From positions 20,906-84,905 of the forward strand of contig JAWVCW010000039.1 of assembly GCA_033857955.1 (NCBI GenBank): 64,000 nucleotides of DNA, given 5' to 3'. This stretch comes from Gaiellasilicea sp033857955. Lineage in GTDB: Bacteria; Actinomycetota; Thermoleophilia; Gaiellales; Gaiellaceae. Every line of letters starts with the position of its first letter. The first letter of the stretch is position 1. The notes beneath the pieces are model-generated. The model was not told the origin of the DNA and made no database searches. It saw only the letters and a program-made list of their open reading frames with translations. A program made the position numbers and the translations under genes. This document shows positions 24,358 to 32,127 of the stretch, in pieces.

Positions 24358-25323
24358 TTAGGCCTGTTCCAGGGCACGTGCGAGGTCGAGCCAGAGCTGG
24401 TCCGCCGGCTCGAGCCCGACAGACAGCCGCAGCAGGCCCTCGGGGACGCGATCGCCCTCCCAGCGGTGCCGTGTTTCGATCGTCGACTGGACGCCGCCGA
24501 GGCTCGTCGCGTTGACGATCAGCGACGTCGCCGTCTCCACGCGCCGCGCTCTGGCCCCGTCGGCGAGGTCGAAGGAGAGTAGTGCTCCGAATCCGGGATA
24601 TCGCACCGTTGTGACCTGCTCGTGCTCCTCCAACCGCCCGGCGAGGATCCTCGCCGTCTGGCTCTGACGACTCACGCGAACCTCGAGCGTCTTCATTCCG
24701 CGAACCAGGAGCCAGGCGGCATCGGGTGCAGCGACGATCCCCGTGCGGGTCCTGACCTCGAGCAGGCGGGCGGCGTGCTCGGCGCTCTTGCAGACGACCG
24801 CGCCGAGGAGCACGTCGTGGTGGCCGGCGAGGTACTTCGTCGCGGAGTGGAGCACGAGGTCGCAGCCGCGCTCGAGCGCGCGCAGGTGCACTGGCGTCGC
24901 CGCCGTCGCGTCGCAGACGACAAGACCTGGGTGCGCCGCCGCCGCCTCGAAGTCGGGCATCGTCAGCAGCGGATTCGACGGCGCCTCGATCCAGACGAGG
25001 TCGACGCCTGCGGGCGGGGGTCCGGTCTGGTCGAACAGGACGTGTTGGAGGCCCCAGCGCTCGAGCTCCCCGAAGAGGACGCCCGTGCCGTAGTAGGCGT
25101 CCTCGGCGAGCGCAATCGTCGAGCCGGGCGAGAGCAGCGCGAGCACGAGCGCCGTCTCGGCTCCCATGCCCGAGGAGAACAGGAGCGCCTCGCCGCCCTC
25201 GAGCTCGCCGAGCACGCGCTCCGCCTCGACTCCGACCGGGTGCGCGTTCCGTGCGTAGTAGAACGGACCCGGCTCCCCGTCGACGTAAGGCCATGTGGTC
25301 GAGCGGTCGAGCGGCGGCTCCAT
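24358..25323 (-). CDS. cystathionine gamma-synthase/lyase-family PLP enzyme
   Basis: A 321-residue member of the Cys/Met-metabolism PLP family. The Schiff-base Lys is in LHSATKYLAGH; the phosphate-binding loop is SSGMGAETAL; VVCDATAATP carries the Asp that pairs with the PLP nitrogen; LSVGLEP is the family C-terminal motif. It is 50-70 residues shorter than usual because the N-terminal arm is nearly absent: it opens at STTWPYVDGEPG. It may carry out trans-sulfuration, or gamma-elimination of a Met or homoserine derivative; the exact reaction is not decidable. It is divergent from the carboxylase gene across a region holding two perfect palindromes. Confidence 0.82.
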   Translation of the reverse strand: MEPPLDRSTTWPYVDGEPGPFYYARNAHPVGVEAERVLGELEGGEALLFSSGMGAETALVLALLSPGSTIALAEDAYYGTGVLFGELERWGLQHVLFDQTGPPPAGVDLVWIEAPSNPLLTMPDFEAAAAHPGLVVCDATAATPVHLRALERGCDLVLHSATKYLAGHHDVLLGAVVCKSAEHAARLLEVRTRTGIVAAPDAAWLLVRGMKTLEVRVSRQSQTARILAGRLEEHEQVTTVRYPGFGALLSFDLADGARARRVETATSLIVNATSLGGVQSTIETRHRWEGDRVPEGLLRLSVGLEPADQLWLDLARALEQA

Positions 25324-25354
25324 CCGGCGAATCTACCGCGCCGGCGACGAGACA

Positions 25355-25373
25355 TTGTGTTTCAGAAACACAA
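25355..25373. repeat. perfect palindrome, copy 1
   Basis: A 19-base perfect palindrome with arms TTGTGTTTC and GAAACACAA around a central A, 32 bases before the start of the leftward PLP-enzyme gene. A longer version of the same sequence lies 58 bases to the right, centre to centre. It could be an operator for a dimeric regulator or a REP-type repeat. Confidence 0.75.
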
Positions 25374-25410
25374 GCCCCTCTCGACCCGCATGGTTGCGCG
25401 GGCGAGGAAC

Positions 25411-25433
25411 GCTTGTGTTTCAGAAACACAAGC
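25411..25433. repeat. perfect palindrome, copy 2
   Basis: A 23-base palindrome with arms GCTTGTGTTTC and GAAACACAAGC around a central A; its inner 19 bases are identical to copy 1. It lies 27 bases before the carboxyltransferase start, so each of the two divergent genes has one copy close to its start. Confidence 0.75.
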
Positions 25434-25460
25434 TCTCCCCCCTCGTTAGGCTGCGGGCCG

Positions 25461-27026
25461 ATGGCCGAGACGCACGACACCACCGCCGCCAAGCTCGCGT
25501 GGCTGCAGGAGCTCTCCGAGCAGGCGGCGCATGCCGGCAACGAGAAGGCCGTCGCCCGACAGCGGGAGCGAGGAAAGCTGCTGGCGCGCGAGCGGGTGGA
25601 GAAGCTCCTCGACCCCGGCTCGTTCGTCGAGCTCGACCGCTACGTTCGCCATCGCAACCCGGACTTCGACTCGATGGCGAACCGGCCGTACGGAGATGCC
25701 GTCGTCACCGGCTACGGCGAGATCCTGGGCCGCAAGGTCTTCGTCTTCTCGCAGGACTTCACCGTCTTCGGCGGCTCGCTCTCCGAGGTGTTCGCCGAGA
25801 AGATCTGCAAGGTGATGGACATGGCCGTCAAGTACGGCTGTCCCGTGATCGGGATCAACGACTCCGGCGGCGCCCGGATCCAGGAAGGCGTCGTCTCGCT
25901 CGCCGGCTACGCGGAGATCTTCTGGCGGAACGTGCAGGCCTCGGGCGTCGTGCCGCAGATCTCGCTCGTGCTCGGGCCCTGCGCGGGCGGCGCCGTCTAC
26001 TCGCCGGCGATCACCGACTTCGTCCTCATGGCCGAGGAAACGTCCTACATGTTCATCACCGGGCCCGACGTGGTGAAGACTGTGACGGGCGAGGAGGTCT
26101 CCTTCGAGGAACTCGGTGGCGCGTCGACGCACGCGTCCAAGTCGGGTGTCGCGCACTTCACCGCGGCAGACGAGGAGGCGTGCCTCGAGGACGCGCGCTA
26201 CCTGCTCTCGTTCCTGCCTCAGAACAACCTTGAGCGCGCGCCGTACGCCGCGCCGTCCGACCCGGTCGACCGCGAGGAGCCGGAGCTGGACACGTTCATC
26301 CCGGACGAGGCCACCAAGCCGTACGACATGAAGCAGGTGATCGCGAAGGTCGTCGACGACGCCGAGTTCCTGGAGGTGCAGCCGCGCTTTGCCGAGAACG
26401 TCGTCTGCGGGTTCGCGCGGCTCGGAGGCCACTCCGTGGGCATCGTCGGCAACCAGCCCGCGGCGCTCGCGGGAGTGCTCGACATCGACGCGTCCGTGAA
26501 GGCCGCCCGCTTCGTGCGCACCTGCGACGCGTTCAACATCCCCCTCGTCACCTTCGTCGACGTGCCGGGCTTCCTGCCGGGCACCGAGCAGGAGTGGGGC
26601 GGGATCATCCGGCACGGCGCGAAGCTCCTCTACGCCTATGCCGAGGCGACGGTGCCGAAGCTGACGGTGATCACTCGCAAGGCGTACGGCGGCGCCTACG
26701 ACGTCATGAGCTCGAAGCACATCCGCGCCGACTTCAACGTCGCGTGGCCGACTGCGGAAGTTGCGGTGATGGGGCCGGAGGGCGCGGTCAACATCGTCTT
26801 CCGAAAGGAGCTCGAGGAGGCCGACGACGCCGCGGCGCGGCGCGCCGAGCTGATCGCCGACTACAAGGAGCGCTTCGCGAACCCGTACCACGCCGCGGAG
26901 CGGGGGTACGTCGACGAGGTGATCGAGCCCCGCCGGACGCGGCCGATCCTGATCTCGGCGCTCGAGGTTTCGCTGACGAAGCGGGAGCCGCGCCCGAAGC
27001 GCAAGCACGGAAACATCCCGCTCTAG
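25461..27026 (+). CDS. acyl-CoA carboxylase carboxyltransferase (beta) subunit
   Basis: A 521-residue biotin-dependent carboxyltransferase of the propionyl/acetyl-CoA carboxylase type, combining both crotonase-like halves. It shows the N-domain oxyanion region (GINDSGGARIQEGV), the C-domain VTFVDVPGFLPGTEQE and ITRKAYGGAYDVMSSK, and the family ending RKHGNIPL. It transfers CO2 from carboxybiotin to acyl-CoA, feeding methylmalonyl-CoA or malonyl-CoA pools. The matching biotin carboxylase/BCCP subunit is probably the one at 33.0 kb, separated rather than adjacent. ATG 25461 starts family homology; the frame is open upstream but includes the palindromes and is not coding. Confidence 0.92.
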   Translation: MAETHDTTAAKLAWLQELSEQAAHAGNEKAVARQRERGKLLARERVEKLLDPGSFVELDRYVRHRNPDFDSMANRPYGDAVVTGYGEILGRKVFVFSQDFTVFGGSLSEVFAEKICKVMDMAVKYGCPVIGINDSGGARIQEGVVSLAGYAEIFWRNVQASGVVPQISLVLGPCAGGAVYSPAITDFVLMAEETSYMFITGPDVVKTVTGEEVSFEELGGASTHASKSGVAHFTAADEEACLEDARYLLSFLPQNNLERAPYAAPSDPVDREEPELDTFIPDEATKPYDMKQVIAKVVDDAEFLEVQPRFAENVVCGFARLGGHSVGIVGNQPAALAGVLDIDASVKAARFVRTCDAFNIPLVTFVDVPGFLPGTEQEWGGIIRHGAKLLYAYAEATVPKLTVITRKAYGGAYDVMSSKHIRADFNVAWPTAEVAVMGPEGAVNIVFRKELEEADDAAARRAELIADYKERFANPYHAAERGYVDEVIEPRRTRPILISALEVSLTKREPRPKRKHGNIPL

Positions 27027-27080
27027 CGGGTACCGGCGAAAGATACGCCCGAAGATCCACCTGGCGAACGACGCTTTGCG

Positions 27081-27122
27081 GGACGTGTCTGGGGACAGTC
27101 CCCGGACGTGTCTCGCGGAGAC
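27081..27122. repeat. nested inverted and direct repeats after the carboxylase gene
   Basis: GGGGAC-A-GTCCCC (27091-27103) is a perfect palindrome flanked by direct repeats of GGACGTGTC (27081-27089 and 27104-27112). GTCTC-gcg-GAGAC (27110-27122) follows directly. There is no T-run, so it is a weak terminator by the classical rule. It resembles repeat units commonly scattered in high-GC actinobacterial intergenic DNA. Confidence 0.55.
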
Positions 27123-27156
27123 GCGGCTGTTGCGGTCGAGTGCCCGCTCCCGTATC

Positions 27157-27176
27157 GTCTAGACAATGCCTAGGCA
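27157..27176 (+). promoter_or_regulatory. candidate autoregulatory operator over the start of the molybdate regulator
   Basis: Two palindromes with a CTAG core sit side by side: GTCTAGAC (27157-27164) and TGCCTAGGCA (27167-27176). The second begins within the ATG of the HTH-Mop gene. No ribosome site is visible before this start. Repression by its own product, sensing molybdate, is an inference. Confidence 0.4.
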
Positions 27177-27543
27177 AGCTCTCTCAGCAGCCGAGGCGGC
27201 GCGTGCGCTCGGAATCAGCGTCGAGACGCTCCGGCGCTGGGACCGCGACGGCAAGATTCGCGTGGAGCGCGACTCCGCGAACCGGCGCGTCGTCCCCGCG
27301 TCCGAGGTCGAGCGCCTGCGCGGGCCGGTCGGCGAGGAGTCGCTCTCGGCCCGCAACCGCTTTCGCGGCGTCGTTCGCTCGGTCGAGGTGGACGGTCTGA
27401 TCGCGAGAGTCGAGATCGACGTGACCGAGCCCGCCCGCGTGGTCGCGATCGTCACGCGCGAGTCGGTCGAGGAGCTCGGCCTGCGCGCCGGGATGAGCGC
27501 CGCCGGAGTCGTCAAGTCGACGTCCGTGATGGTCGAGAAATGA
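27166..27543 (+). CDS. HTH-Mop (molybdate-binding) transcriptional regulator
   Basis: A 125-residue protein with a MerR/excisionase-like helix-turn-helix at residues 5-45 (SAAEAARALGISVETLRRWD). A Mop/TOBE domain at about 60-124 (ARNRFRGVVRSVEVDGLIAR, VAIVTRESVEELGLRAG) is the type that binds molybdate or tungstate oxyanions. It is a compact functional analogue of ModE. The stop overlaps the modA start by four bases, so it heads the mod operon and very likely controls it. Confidence 0.85.
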   Translation: MPRQALSAAEAARALGISVETLRRWDRDGKIRVERDSANRRVVPASEVERLRGPVGEESLSARNRFRGVVRSVEVDGLIARVEIDVTEPARVVAIVTRESVEELGLRAGMSAAGVVKSTSVMVEK

Positions 27544-28271
27544 GGCGCGCCTCGGCCCTCGTCCTCGGCCTGGTCGCGTTCGCGGCAGTCGGCGCCGGTT
27601 GGACGACGACGCGCACCGCGGAGCCGGCGACGGTCTACGCGGCATCCTCGCTCACGAGAGTGCTCCCGCGCATCGCGCCCGCTGCCCGCTTCCAGTTCGC
27701 GGGCTCGAACCAGCTGGCGCTCCAGATCCGGCAGGGAGCGCCCGCAGACATCTTCGCCTCGGCGAGCCCGATCTACACGCAGGAGCTGTACCGGGACGGC
27801 CTCGTTGAGAAGCCGCGCCTCTTCGCGACCAACTCGCTGGTGCTTGCGGTCCCGCGCTCGAACCCGGCGAAGATCCACTCAGTCCAGGATCTCGCGAAGC
27901 GGCCGAAGTTGAAGCTCATCGTCGCCGGCGCGAAGGTGCCGATCGGCCTGTACACACGCGAGGTGCTGAAGCGGCTCGGCCTGCTGCGGGTACTGCGGAA
28001 GGCGGTCAGCCAGGAGCCGGACGTGAAGGGCATCGTCGGAAAGCTCGCTTTCGGGCAGGCCGATGCGGGCTTCGTCTACGCGACCGACGTCCGAGCAGCG
28101 TCGTCACGGTTGATCGCGATCCCGCTGCCTCGCCGCTCGCAGCCGACGGTGCGCTACGAGGTCGCGGTCGTGCGCGGCACCGACCGGGCGGGCGCGCTCG
28201 AGCTCGTCGCCGATCTGCTCAGCACCGACGGCAGGCGCGAGCTCGAGCTGGCCGGCTTCGGGCTCCCGTGA
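27540..28271 (+). CDS. modA: molybdate-binding protein ModA
   Basis: A 243-residue extracellular solute-binding protein. An N-terminal hydrophobic segment (about 5-22) acts as signal or anchor; there is no lipobox Cys, so attachment as a lipoprotein is not supported. Family motifs include VYAASSLTRVLPRIAP, FAGSNQLALQIRQGAPADIFASA and KLAFGQADAGFVYATDV. It captures molybdate (or tungstate) for the ModB/ModC importer. The start ATG overlaps the regulator stop by four bases, and the end overlaps modB by four. Confidence 0.9.
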   Translation: MRRASALVLGLVAFAAVGAGWTTTRTAEPATVYAASSLTRVLPRIAPAARFQFAGSNQLALQIRQGAPADIFASASPIYTQELYRDGLVEKPRLFATNSLVLAVPRSNPAKIHSVQDLAKRPKLKLIVAGAKVPIGLYTREVLKRLGLLRVLRKAVSQEPDVKGIVGKLAFGQADAGFVYATDVRAASSRLIAIPLPRRSQPTVRYEVAVVRGTDRAGALELVADLLSTDGRRELELAGFGLP

Positions 28272-29092
28272 GAAGCCCGTTCGGTGCGGCGCTCGCGATC
28301 GCGACCGCGGTCGCCCTCGCCTTCCTCCTCCTGCCGATCCTCGCGATCTTCCTCCAGATCCCGCCGGGCCGGCTCATCGACGGCATGACCAGCCCCGCCG
28401 CGGTGGACGCGCTCGTCGTCACCGTCAAGACGACGCTCGTCGCGAACGCGCTCATCCTCCTCTTCGGGACGCCGACGGCGTATCTGATCGCGAGCCGCAG
28501 CTTCCGCGGCCGCGCGCTCCTCGTCACCGCGATCGAGTTGCCGCTCGTGCTGCCGCCGGCGGTCGCCGGGATCGGCCTCCTGGCTGCACTCAGCCCGATC
28601 GGGCTCCTCGGCGGCACGCTCGACTTCCTCGGGCTCGAGATCGCCTTCACCCAGATCGCCGTCGTCCTGGCGGTGATGTTCGTCGCGAGTCCGTTCTATC
28701 TCCGCGCGGCCATCTCGGCCTTCGAGGCTGTCGACTCCTCGCTCATCGGTGCGGCGCGCACGCTGGGCGCCGGCCCGGCCCGTACGTTCTTCCGCGTCGC
28801 CCTCCCACTCGCCGCGGGCGGCCTCGGCGGCGGCTGGGCGCTCGCATTCGCCCGCGGCATCGGCGAGTTCGGCGCCACGATCATGTTCGCCGGCTCCCTC
28901 CAGGGCGTCACGCAGACGCTTTCGCTCGCCGTCTACGAGCAGTTCGACGTCGACTTCGACGTCGCACTCGCCATCGGAGCCGAGCTCGTCGTCGTCAGCG
29001 CCGCCGTCCTCCTCGCAGTCAAGCTCGTGCCCTCGTGGACACGCTCAACCTCCACCTCGACCACGCTCTCCGCTCCTTCCGCCTCTCGCTAG
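28268..29092 (+). CDS. modB: molybdate ABC permease ModB
   Basis: A 274-residue inner-membrane permease with five to six helices and the EAA loop (GAARTLGAGPARTFFRVALP), followed by GEFGATIMFAG, a typical ModB motif. GTG 28268 overlaps the modA stop by four bases. The C-terminus continues 58 bases into the start of modC in another frame, a long but plausible overlap in this compact operon. Confidence 0.9.
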   Translation: MRSPFGAALAIATAVALAFLLLPILAIFLQIPPGRLIDGMTSPAAVDALVVTVKTTLVANALILLFGTPTAYLIASRSFRGRALLVTAIELPLVLPPAVAGIGLLAALSPIGLLGGTLDFLGLEIAFTQIAVVLAVMFVASPFYLRAAISAFEAVDSSLIGAARTLGAGPARTFFRVALPLAAGGLGGGWALAFARGIGEFGATIMFAGSLQGVTQTLSLAVYEQFDVDFDVALAIGAELVVVSAAVLLAVKLVPSWTRSTSTSTTLSAPSASR

Positions 29093-30063
29093 ACCTCGAG
29101 CTCGGGCGTGAGACGCTCGCGCTCGTCGGACCGTCGGGGGCGGGGAAGTCGAGCGTGCTGCGCGCGATCGCGGGGTTGCTCCGGCCGGACCGCGGGCGGG
29201 TCGCGCTCGGCGCGGAGACCTGGCTCGACACGGAGGCGGGGATCGACCTTCCGCCGGAGCGCCGGTCGGTGGGGCTCGTCTTTCAGGAGTACGCGCTCTT
29301 CCCGCACCTCGACGTCCGCCGCAACGTCGCCTTCGGTGGCCGCGAGCGGGTGGACGAGCTGCTCGAGCGCTTTCGGATCTCGCACCTCGCCGGTGCCCGG
29401 CCCCGCGATCTCTCAGGCGGCGAGCGTCAACGTGTCGCGCTCGCCCGCGCCCTCGCTCGCGACCCCGCCGTCCTCCTCCTCGACGAGCCGCTCTCCGCCC
29501 TCGACACGCACACGCGCGGAGTCGTCCGCGGCGAGCTCGCCGAGCTGCTCGGCGAGCTGCGGCTGCCGACGCTGCTCGTCACGCACGACTTCGAGGATGC
29601 GGCTGCGCTCGCGGATCGGGTCGGCGTGATCGTCGAAGGCCGGATTCTCCAGGTCGGAAGCGCCGCCGAGCTGCTCGCCGCTCCCGCGGACGCGTTCGTC
29701 GCGAGCTTCACGGGCGCGAACCTGTTGCACGGAACCGCACGGCCGGGCATCGATGGCCTGACCGAGGTCGTGCTCGACGCCGGCGGCTCGGCGTTCACGA
29801 CCGACGAGGGCGAGGGGAGGGTCGGCCTCGCCGTCTACCCCTGGGAGGTCTCGCTCGCGCGCTCCGTCCCGACAGACTCGGCGGTGAACCACGTGCGGGG
29901 AGACGTGCGCTCGCTCGTCGCGCTCGGGAACCGCGTCCGCGTGCGGGTGGGCCCGCTGACCGCGGAGGTCACGGCGGCGTCCGCGTCGCGGCTGGAGCTT
30001 GCCGAGGGTCAGCCCGTCGTCGCCTCGTTCAAGGCGACGGCGGCGCGACTCGTGTCTCTCTAG
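29035..30063 (+). CDS. modC: molybdate ABC ATPase ModC
   Basis: A 342-residue ATPase with Walker A (GPSGAGKSS), a Q-loop (VFQEYALFPH), the signature LSGGERQR, Walker B with D-loop (LLLDEPLSALD), the H-loop (LVTHDFEDA) and a C-terminal TOBE/Mop-like region (VRGDVRSLVALGNRVRVRVG). It energises molybdate uptake. GTG 29035 lies within the end of modB; the ABC fold starts directly after it, supporting this start. It ends three bases before the convergent GGDEF/HD-GYP gene. Confidence 0.9.
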   Translation: MDTLNLHLDHALRSFRLSLDLELGRETLALVGPSGAGKSSVLRAIAGLLRPDRGRVALGAETWLDTEAGIDLPPERRSVGLVFQEYALFPHLDVRRNVAFGGRERVDELLERFRISHLAGARPRDLSGGERQRVALARALARDPAVLLLDEPLSALDTHTRGVVRGELAELLGELRLPTLLVTHDFEDAAALADRVGVIVEGRILQVGSAAELLAAPADAFVASFTGANLLHGTARPGIDGLTEVVLDAGGSAFTTDEGEGRVGLAVYPWEVSLARSVPTDSAVNHVRGDVRSLVALGNRVRVRVGPLTAEVTAASASRLELAEGQPVVASFKATAARLVSL

Positions 30064-30066
30064 CCG

Positions 30067-31872
30067 CTACGCGGAAACGGCCGCGACGGGCCAGGCGTTG
30101 CCGACACCGAGCTCGTCGGCGAGCGCGGCCACGATCTCCGGATCGAACTGCGTGCCCGAGCAGCGCGCAAGCTCGGCGATCGCCTCGTCGTCCGACAGCC
30201 GCCCGCGATAGACCCGGTCGGAGGTCATCGCGTCGTAGGCGTCCGCGACGAAGATGATCCTGGCGCCGAGCGGGATCTCGTCCCCGCTGACTCCATCCGG
30301 ATAGCCGGAGCCGTCCCAACGCTCGTGGTGGTGCAGCACCCAGTCGGCGACCGGATCGACGCCGAGGCTCTCGAGCATGCGGAAGCCGATCTGCGGGTGG
30401 CGCTCGAGCACGAGCCGCTCCGACTCCGAGAGCGGGCCAGGCTTGCGCAGGATCTCCTCCGGGATCGCCAGCTTGCCGAGGTCGTGCAGGCTGCCGGCGA
30501 GCCGCGTCAGCTCGACCTGCTCCCGGTCGACGCCGAGTCGTGTCGCGATCCGTGCCGCCAGGTCTGCCACTCGCTCGGAGTGGGAGCCCGTGTAGGCGTC
30601 GCGGGCGTCGACGGCCTTCGCGAGGCTCGCAGCGGCCCGGAAGCGCGCGGCGCGATCGGGCCCTGCGGCGAGTCGCTTCAGCTCTGCGATCTCGACCACG
30701 TCGGGCCGGTAGACGCGCACCTGGTTCTTGCCGTACTCCTTCGCCCAGTAGAGCGCACTGTCCGCGCGCCGCACGAGTTCGTCCCGGCCCAGCTCTTCCT
30801 GCGGCGCCGTCGCGATGCCGGCGCTGATCGTGATGGGGCCCGCGGGCTCCAACTCGACCGCTGCGATGCGCTCGATGATCGCCTCAGCGGCAATCCGCGA
30901 GCCTTCCTCGTCGCGACCGGGGAGCAGGATCGCGAACTCGTCGCCGCCGAGCCGGAAGGCCTCGCCACCTTGCCGGAGGTTCGTCGCCAGCTGCGCGAGC
31001 ACCTTGTCGCCGCCCGGGTGCCCGAAGCGGTCGTTGATCCGCTTGAAGTCGTCGATGTCCACGAGGCACAGGCTGAGCGGGTAGCCCTGAGCGCGGGAGT
31101 CTGCGAGCTCGCGCTCGAGCCGGTCGTGGAAGTGGCGATGGTTGCCGAGGCCCGTCAGCGGGTCGGTGAGCGCGAGCCGCATCGCGCGCAGCTCCCGGAA
31201 TGTCGAGCGCTGGTAGAGCGCAATCGCGAGCAGCGGCCCCACGAGCGCGGCCGACAGGAACGGCGACCGCTGCCAGAGCACGACAAGCATCAGCGCTGCG
31301 GACGACATCAGGGCGAAGGGCAGGATCGTGATCTCGATGCTCGTCCGGGCGACGTCGAGGAACGGCTTGCGCGCGCTGACTCCGACGACGAGGCTGATCA
31401 GCACCAGGTTGACGCCGAAGTGGGTGAGCGCGGCGACGACGACCTGTGCGAGGACGAGCACGGCTTCGTGCCCACGGAGCGGCGCGATTGCGAGACCCGC
31501 CACGACCGCGGCGATCGAGAGCACCGACGCGTTGTAGGCCACTCTGATCGGCGGTCGGTGCTCGATGAGCTGCATGATCGGCGCGGCGAAACCGACGATG
31601 ACGCCGGCCTGCCAGCCGTAGAGCACGATGCTCGCGGTGCAGAAGACGAAGCCGAGCGAAACGCCGCCGGTGTCGATCCCATCGAGCGGGACCGGATAGC
31701 GCTCCGCCAGCGTCGAGGCCGCCAGCAGGCCGGCGATCCCCGCGAGCGTCATCGCGTCGCGTGGATTGACGGCGAACGAGATCGCGGCCGCCGCAGCGAC
31801 CGCGAGACCCAGCAGCCCCACCGGCAGAACAACCGCCGCGAGCCGCGGGGGCATTTTTGCCCCCATGCTCAC
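30067..31872 (-). CDS. membrane c-di-GMP protein with GGDEF and HD-GYP domains
   Basis: A 601-residue protein. About seven or eight membrane segments fill residues 10-235. An intact diguanylate cyclase domain follows (LTDPLTGLGNHRHFHDRL, FRLGGDEFAILLPG). Instead of the RxxD feedback site before GGDEF there is RQGG, so product inhibition through that site is unlikely. The C-terminus is an intact HD-GYP phosphodiesterase (SLHDLGKLAIPEEIL, HHHERWDGSGYPDGV). Synthesis and breakdown of c-di-GMP are therefore in one chain. GTG 31872, ATG 31866 and ATG 31854 are all possible starts. A 35-residue peptide gene with a strong ribosome site ends ten bases upstream. Confidence 0.9.
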   Translation of the reverse strand: MSMGAKMPPRLAAVVLPVGLLGLAVAAAAAISFAVNPRDAMTLAGIAGLLAASTLAERYPVPLDGIDTGGVSLGFVFCTASIVLYGWQAGVIVGFAAPIMQLIEHRPPIRVAYNASVLSIAAVVAGLAIAPLRGHEAVLVLAQVVVAALTHFGVNLVLISLVVGVSARKPFLDVARTSIEITILPFALMSSAALMLVVLWQRSPFLSAALVGPLLAIALYQRSTFRELRAMRLALTDPLTGLGNHRHFHDRLERELADSRAQGYPLSLCLVDIDDFKRINDRFGHPGGDKVLAQLATNLRQGGEAFRLGGDEFAILLPGRDEEGSRIAAEAIIERIAAVELEPAGPITISAGIATAPQEELGRDELVRRADSALYWAKEYGKNQVRVYRPDVVEIAELKRLAAGPDRAARFRAAASLAKAVDARDAYTGSHSERVADLAARIATRLGVDREQVELTRLAGSLHDLGKLAIPEEILRKPGPLSESERLVLERHPQIGFRMLESLGVDPVADWVLHHHERWDGSGYPDGVSGDEIPLGARIIFVADAYDAMTSDRVYRGRLSDDEAIAELARCSGTQFDPEIVAALADELGVGNAWPVAAVSA

Positions 31873-31882
31873 AGCGAGTGCC

Positions 31883-31990
31883 CTACCAGCCCCAGGTGAA
31901 GAGTTCCCAACCCCAGTTCCCGAGGGCGGTCGAGAGACTCACCAGAATGACCACAACCGCCGCCAGTCGCGTGCTTTTCCACTGCAACAT
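31883..31990 (-). CDS. 35-residue Trp-rich membrane or secreted peptide
   Basis: ATG 31990 is preceded by GGAGGAAAG at ideal spacing, the best ribosome site in this area. The peptide has a basic start (MLQWKSTR), a hydrophobic core (LAAVVVILVSLSTAL) and an aromatic tail rich in Trp and Gly (GNWGWELFTWGW). It could be a single-pass membrane peptide or a signal-peptide-like leader. It stops ten bases before the GGDEF/HD-GYP gene, so co-transcription is likely and it may aid translation of that gene or interact with its membrane domain. No family is known to me; the call rests on the ribosome site and composition. Confidence 0.6.
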   Translation of the reverse strand: MLQWKSTRLAAVVVILVSLSTALGNWGWELFTWGW

Positions 31991-32127
31991 GCTTTCCTCC
32001 TACACCGCAAAACATGGACGCCTGAACAGACTCGGGATTCTGAACCTCCTGCTTACACAGGTAATCCCTCGAAGGGGTGATTTCACGTGAGGCGAGTTAC
32101 AAAGTGGGTCTATGTAGTCTTCGAACC
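31991..32127. promoter_or_regulatory. structured intergenic region between divergent small genes
   Basis: 137 bases of noticeably lower GC than their surroundings, lying 5' of both the leftward peptide/GGDEF unit and the rightward small genes. CCCTTCGAGGG-like pairing (around 32068-32079 on the plus strand, CCCTCGAAGGGG), a TCACGTGA palindrome (32089-32096) and a CCTGCTTACACAGG hairpin (around 32047-32060) are visible. It must contain promoters; a cis-acting RNA on the minus strand is possible, but it matches no riboswitch I recognise. Confidence 0.4.

Noticed and set aside
25295..25440. Small repeated coding motifs read from the palindromic region
   Set aside because: They arise because the palindrome is open in several frames; there is no ribosome site or family similarity.
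25251..25460. N-terminal extension of the carboxyltransferase frame
   Set aside because: The extension covers the two palindromes and has no family similarity; ATG 25461 is the natural start.
31991..32127. c-di-GMP or other known riboswitch upstream of the GGDEF/HD-GYP unit
   Set aside because: Hairpins exist, but I could not match the conserved bases of GEMM-I, GEMM-II or ydaO-type motifs on either strand.
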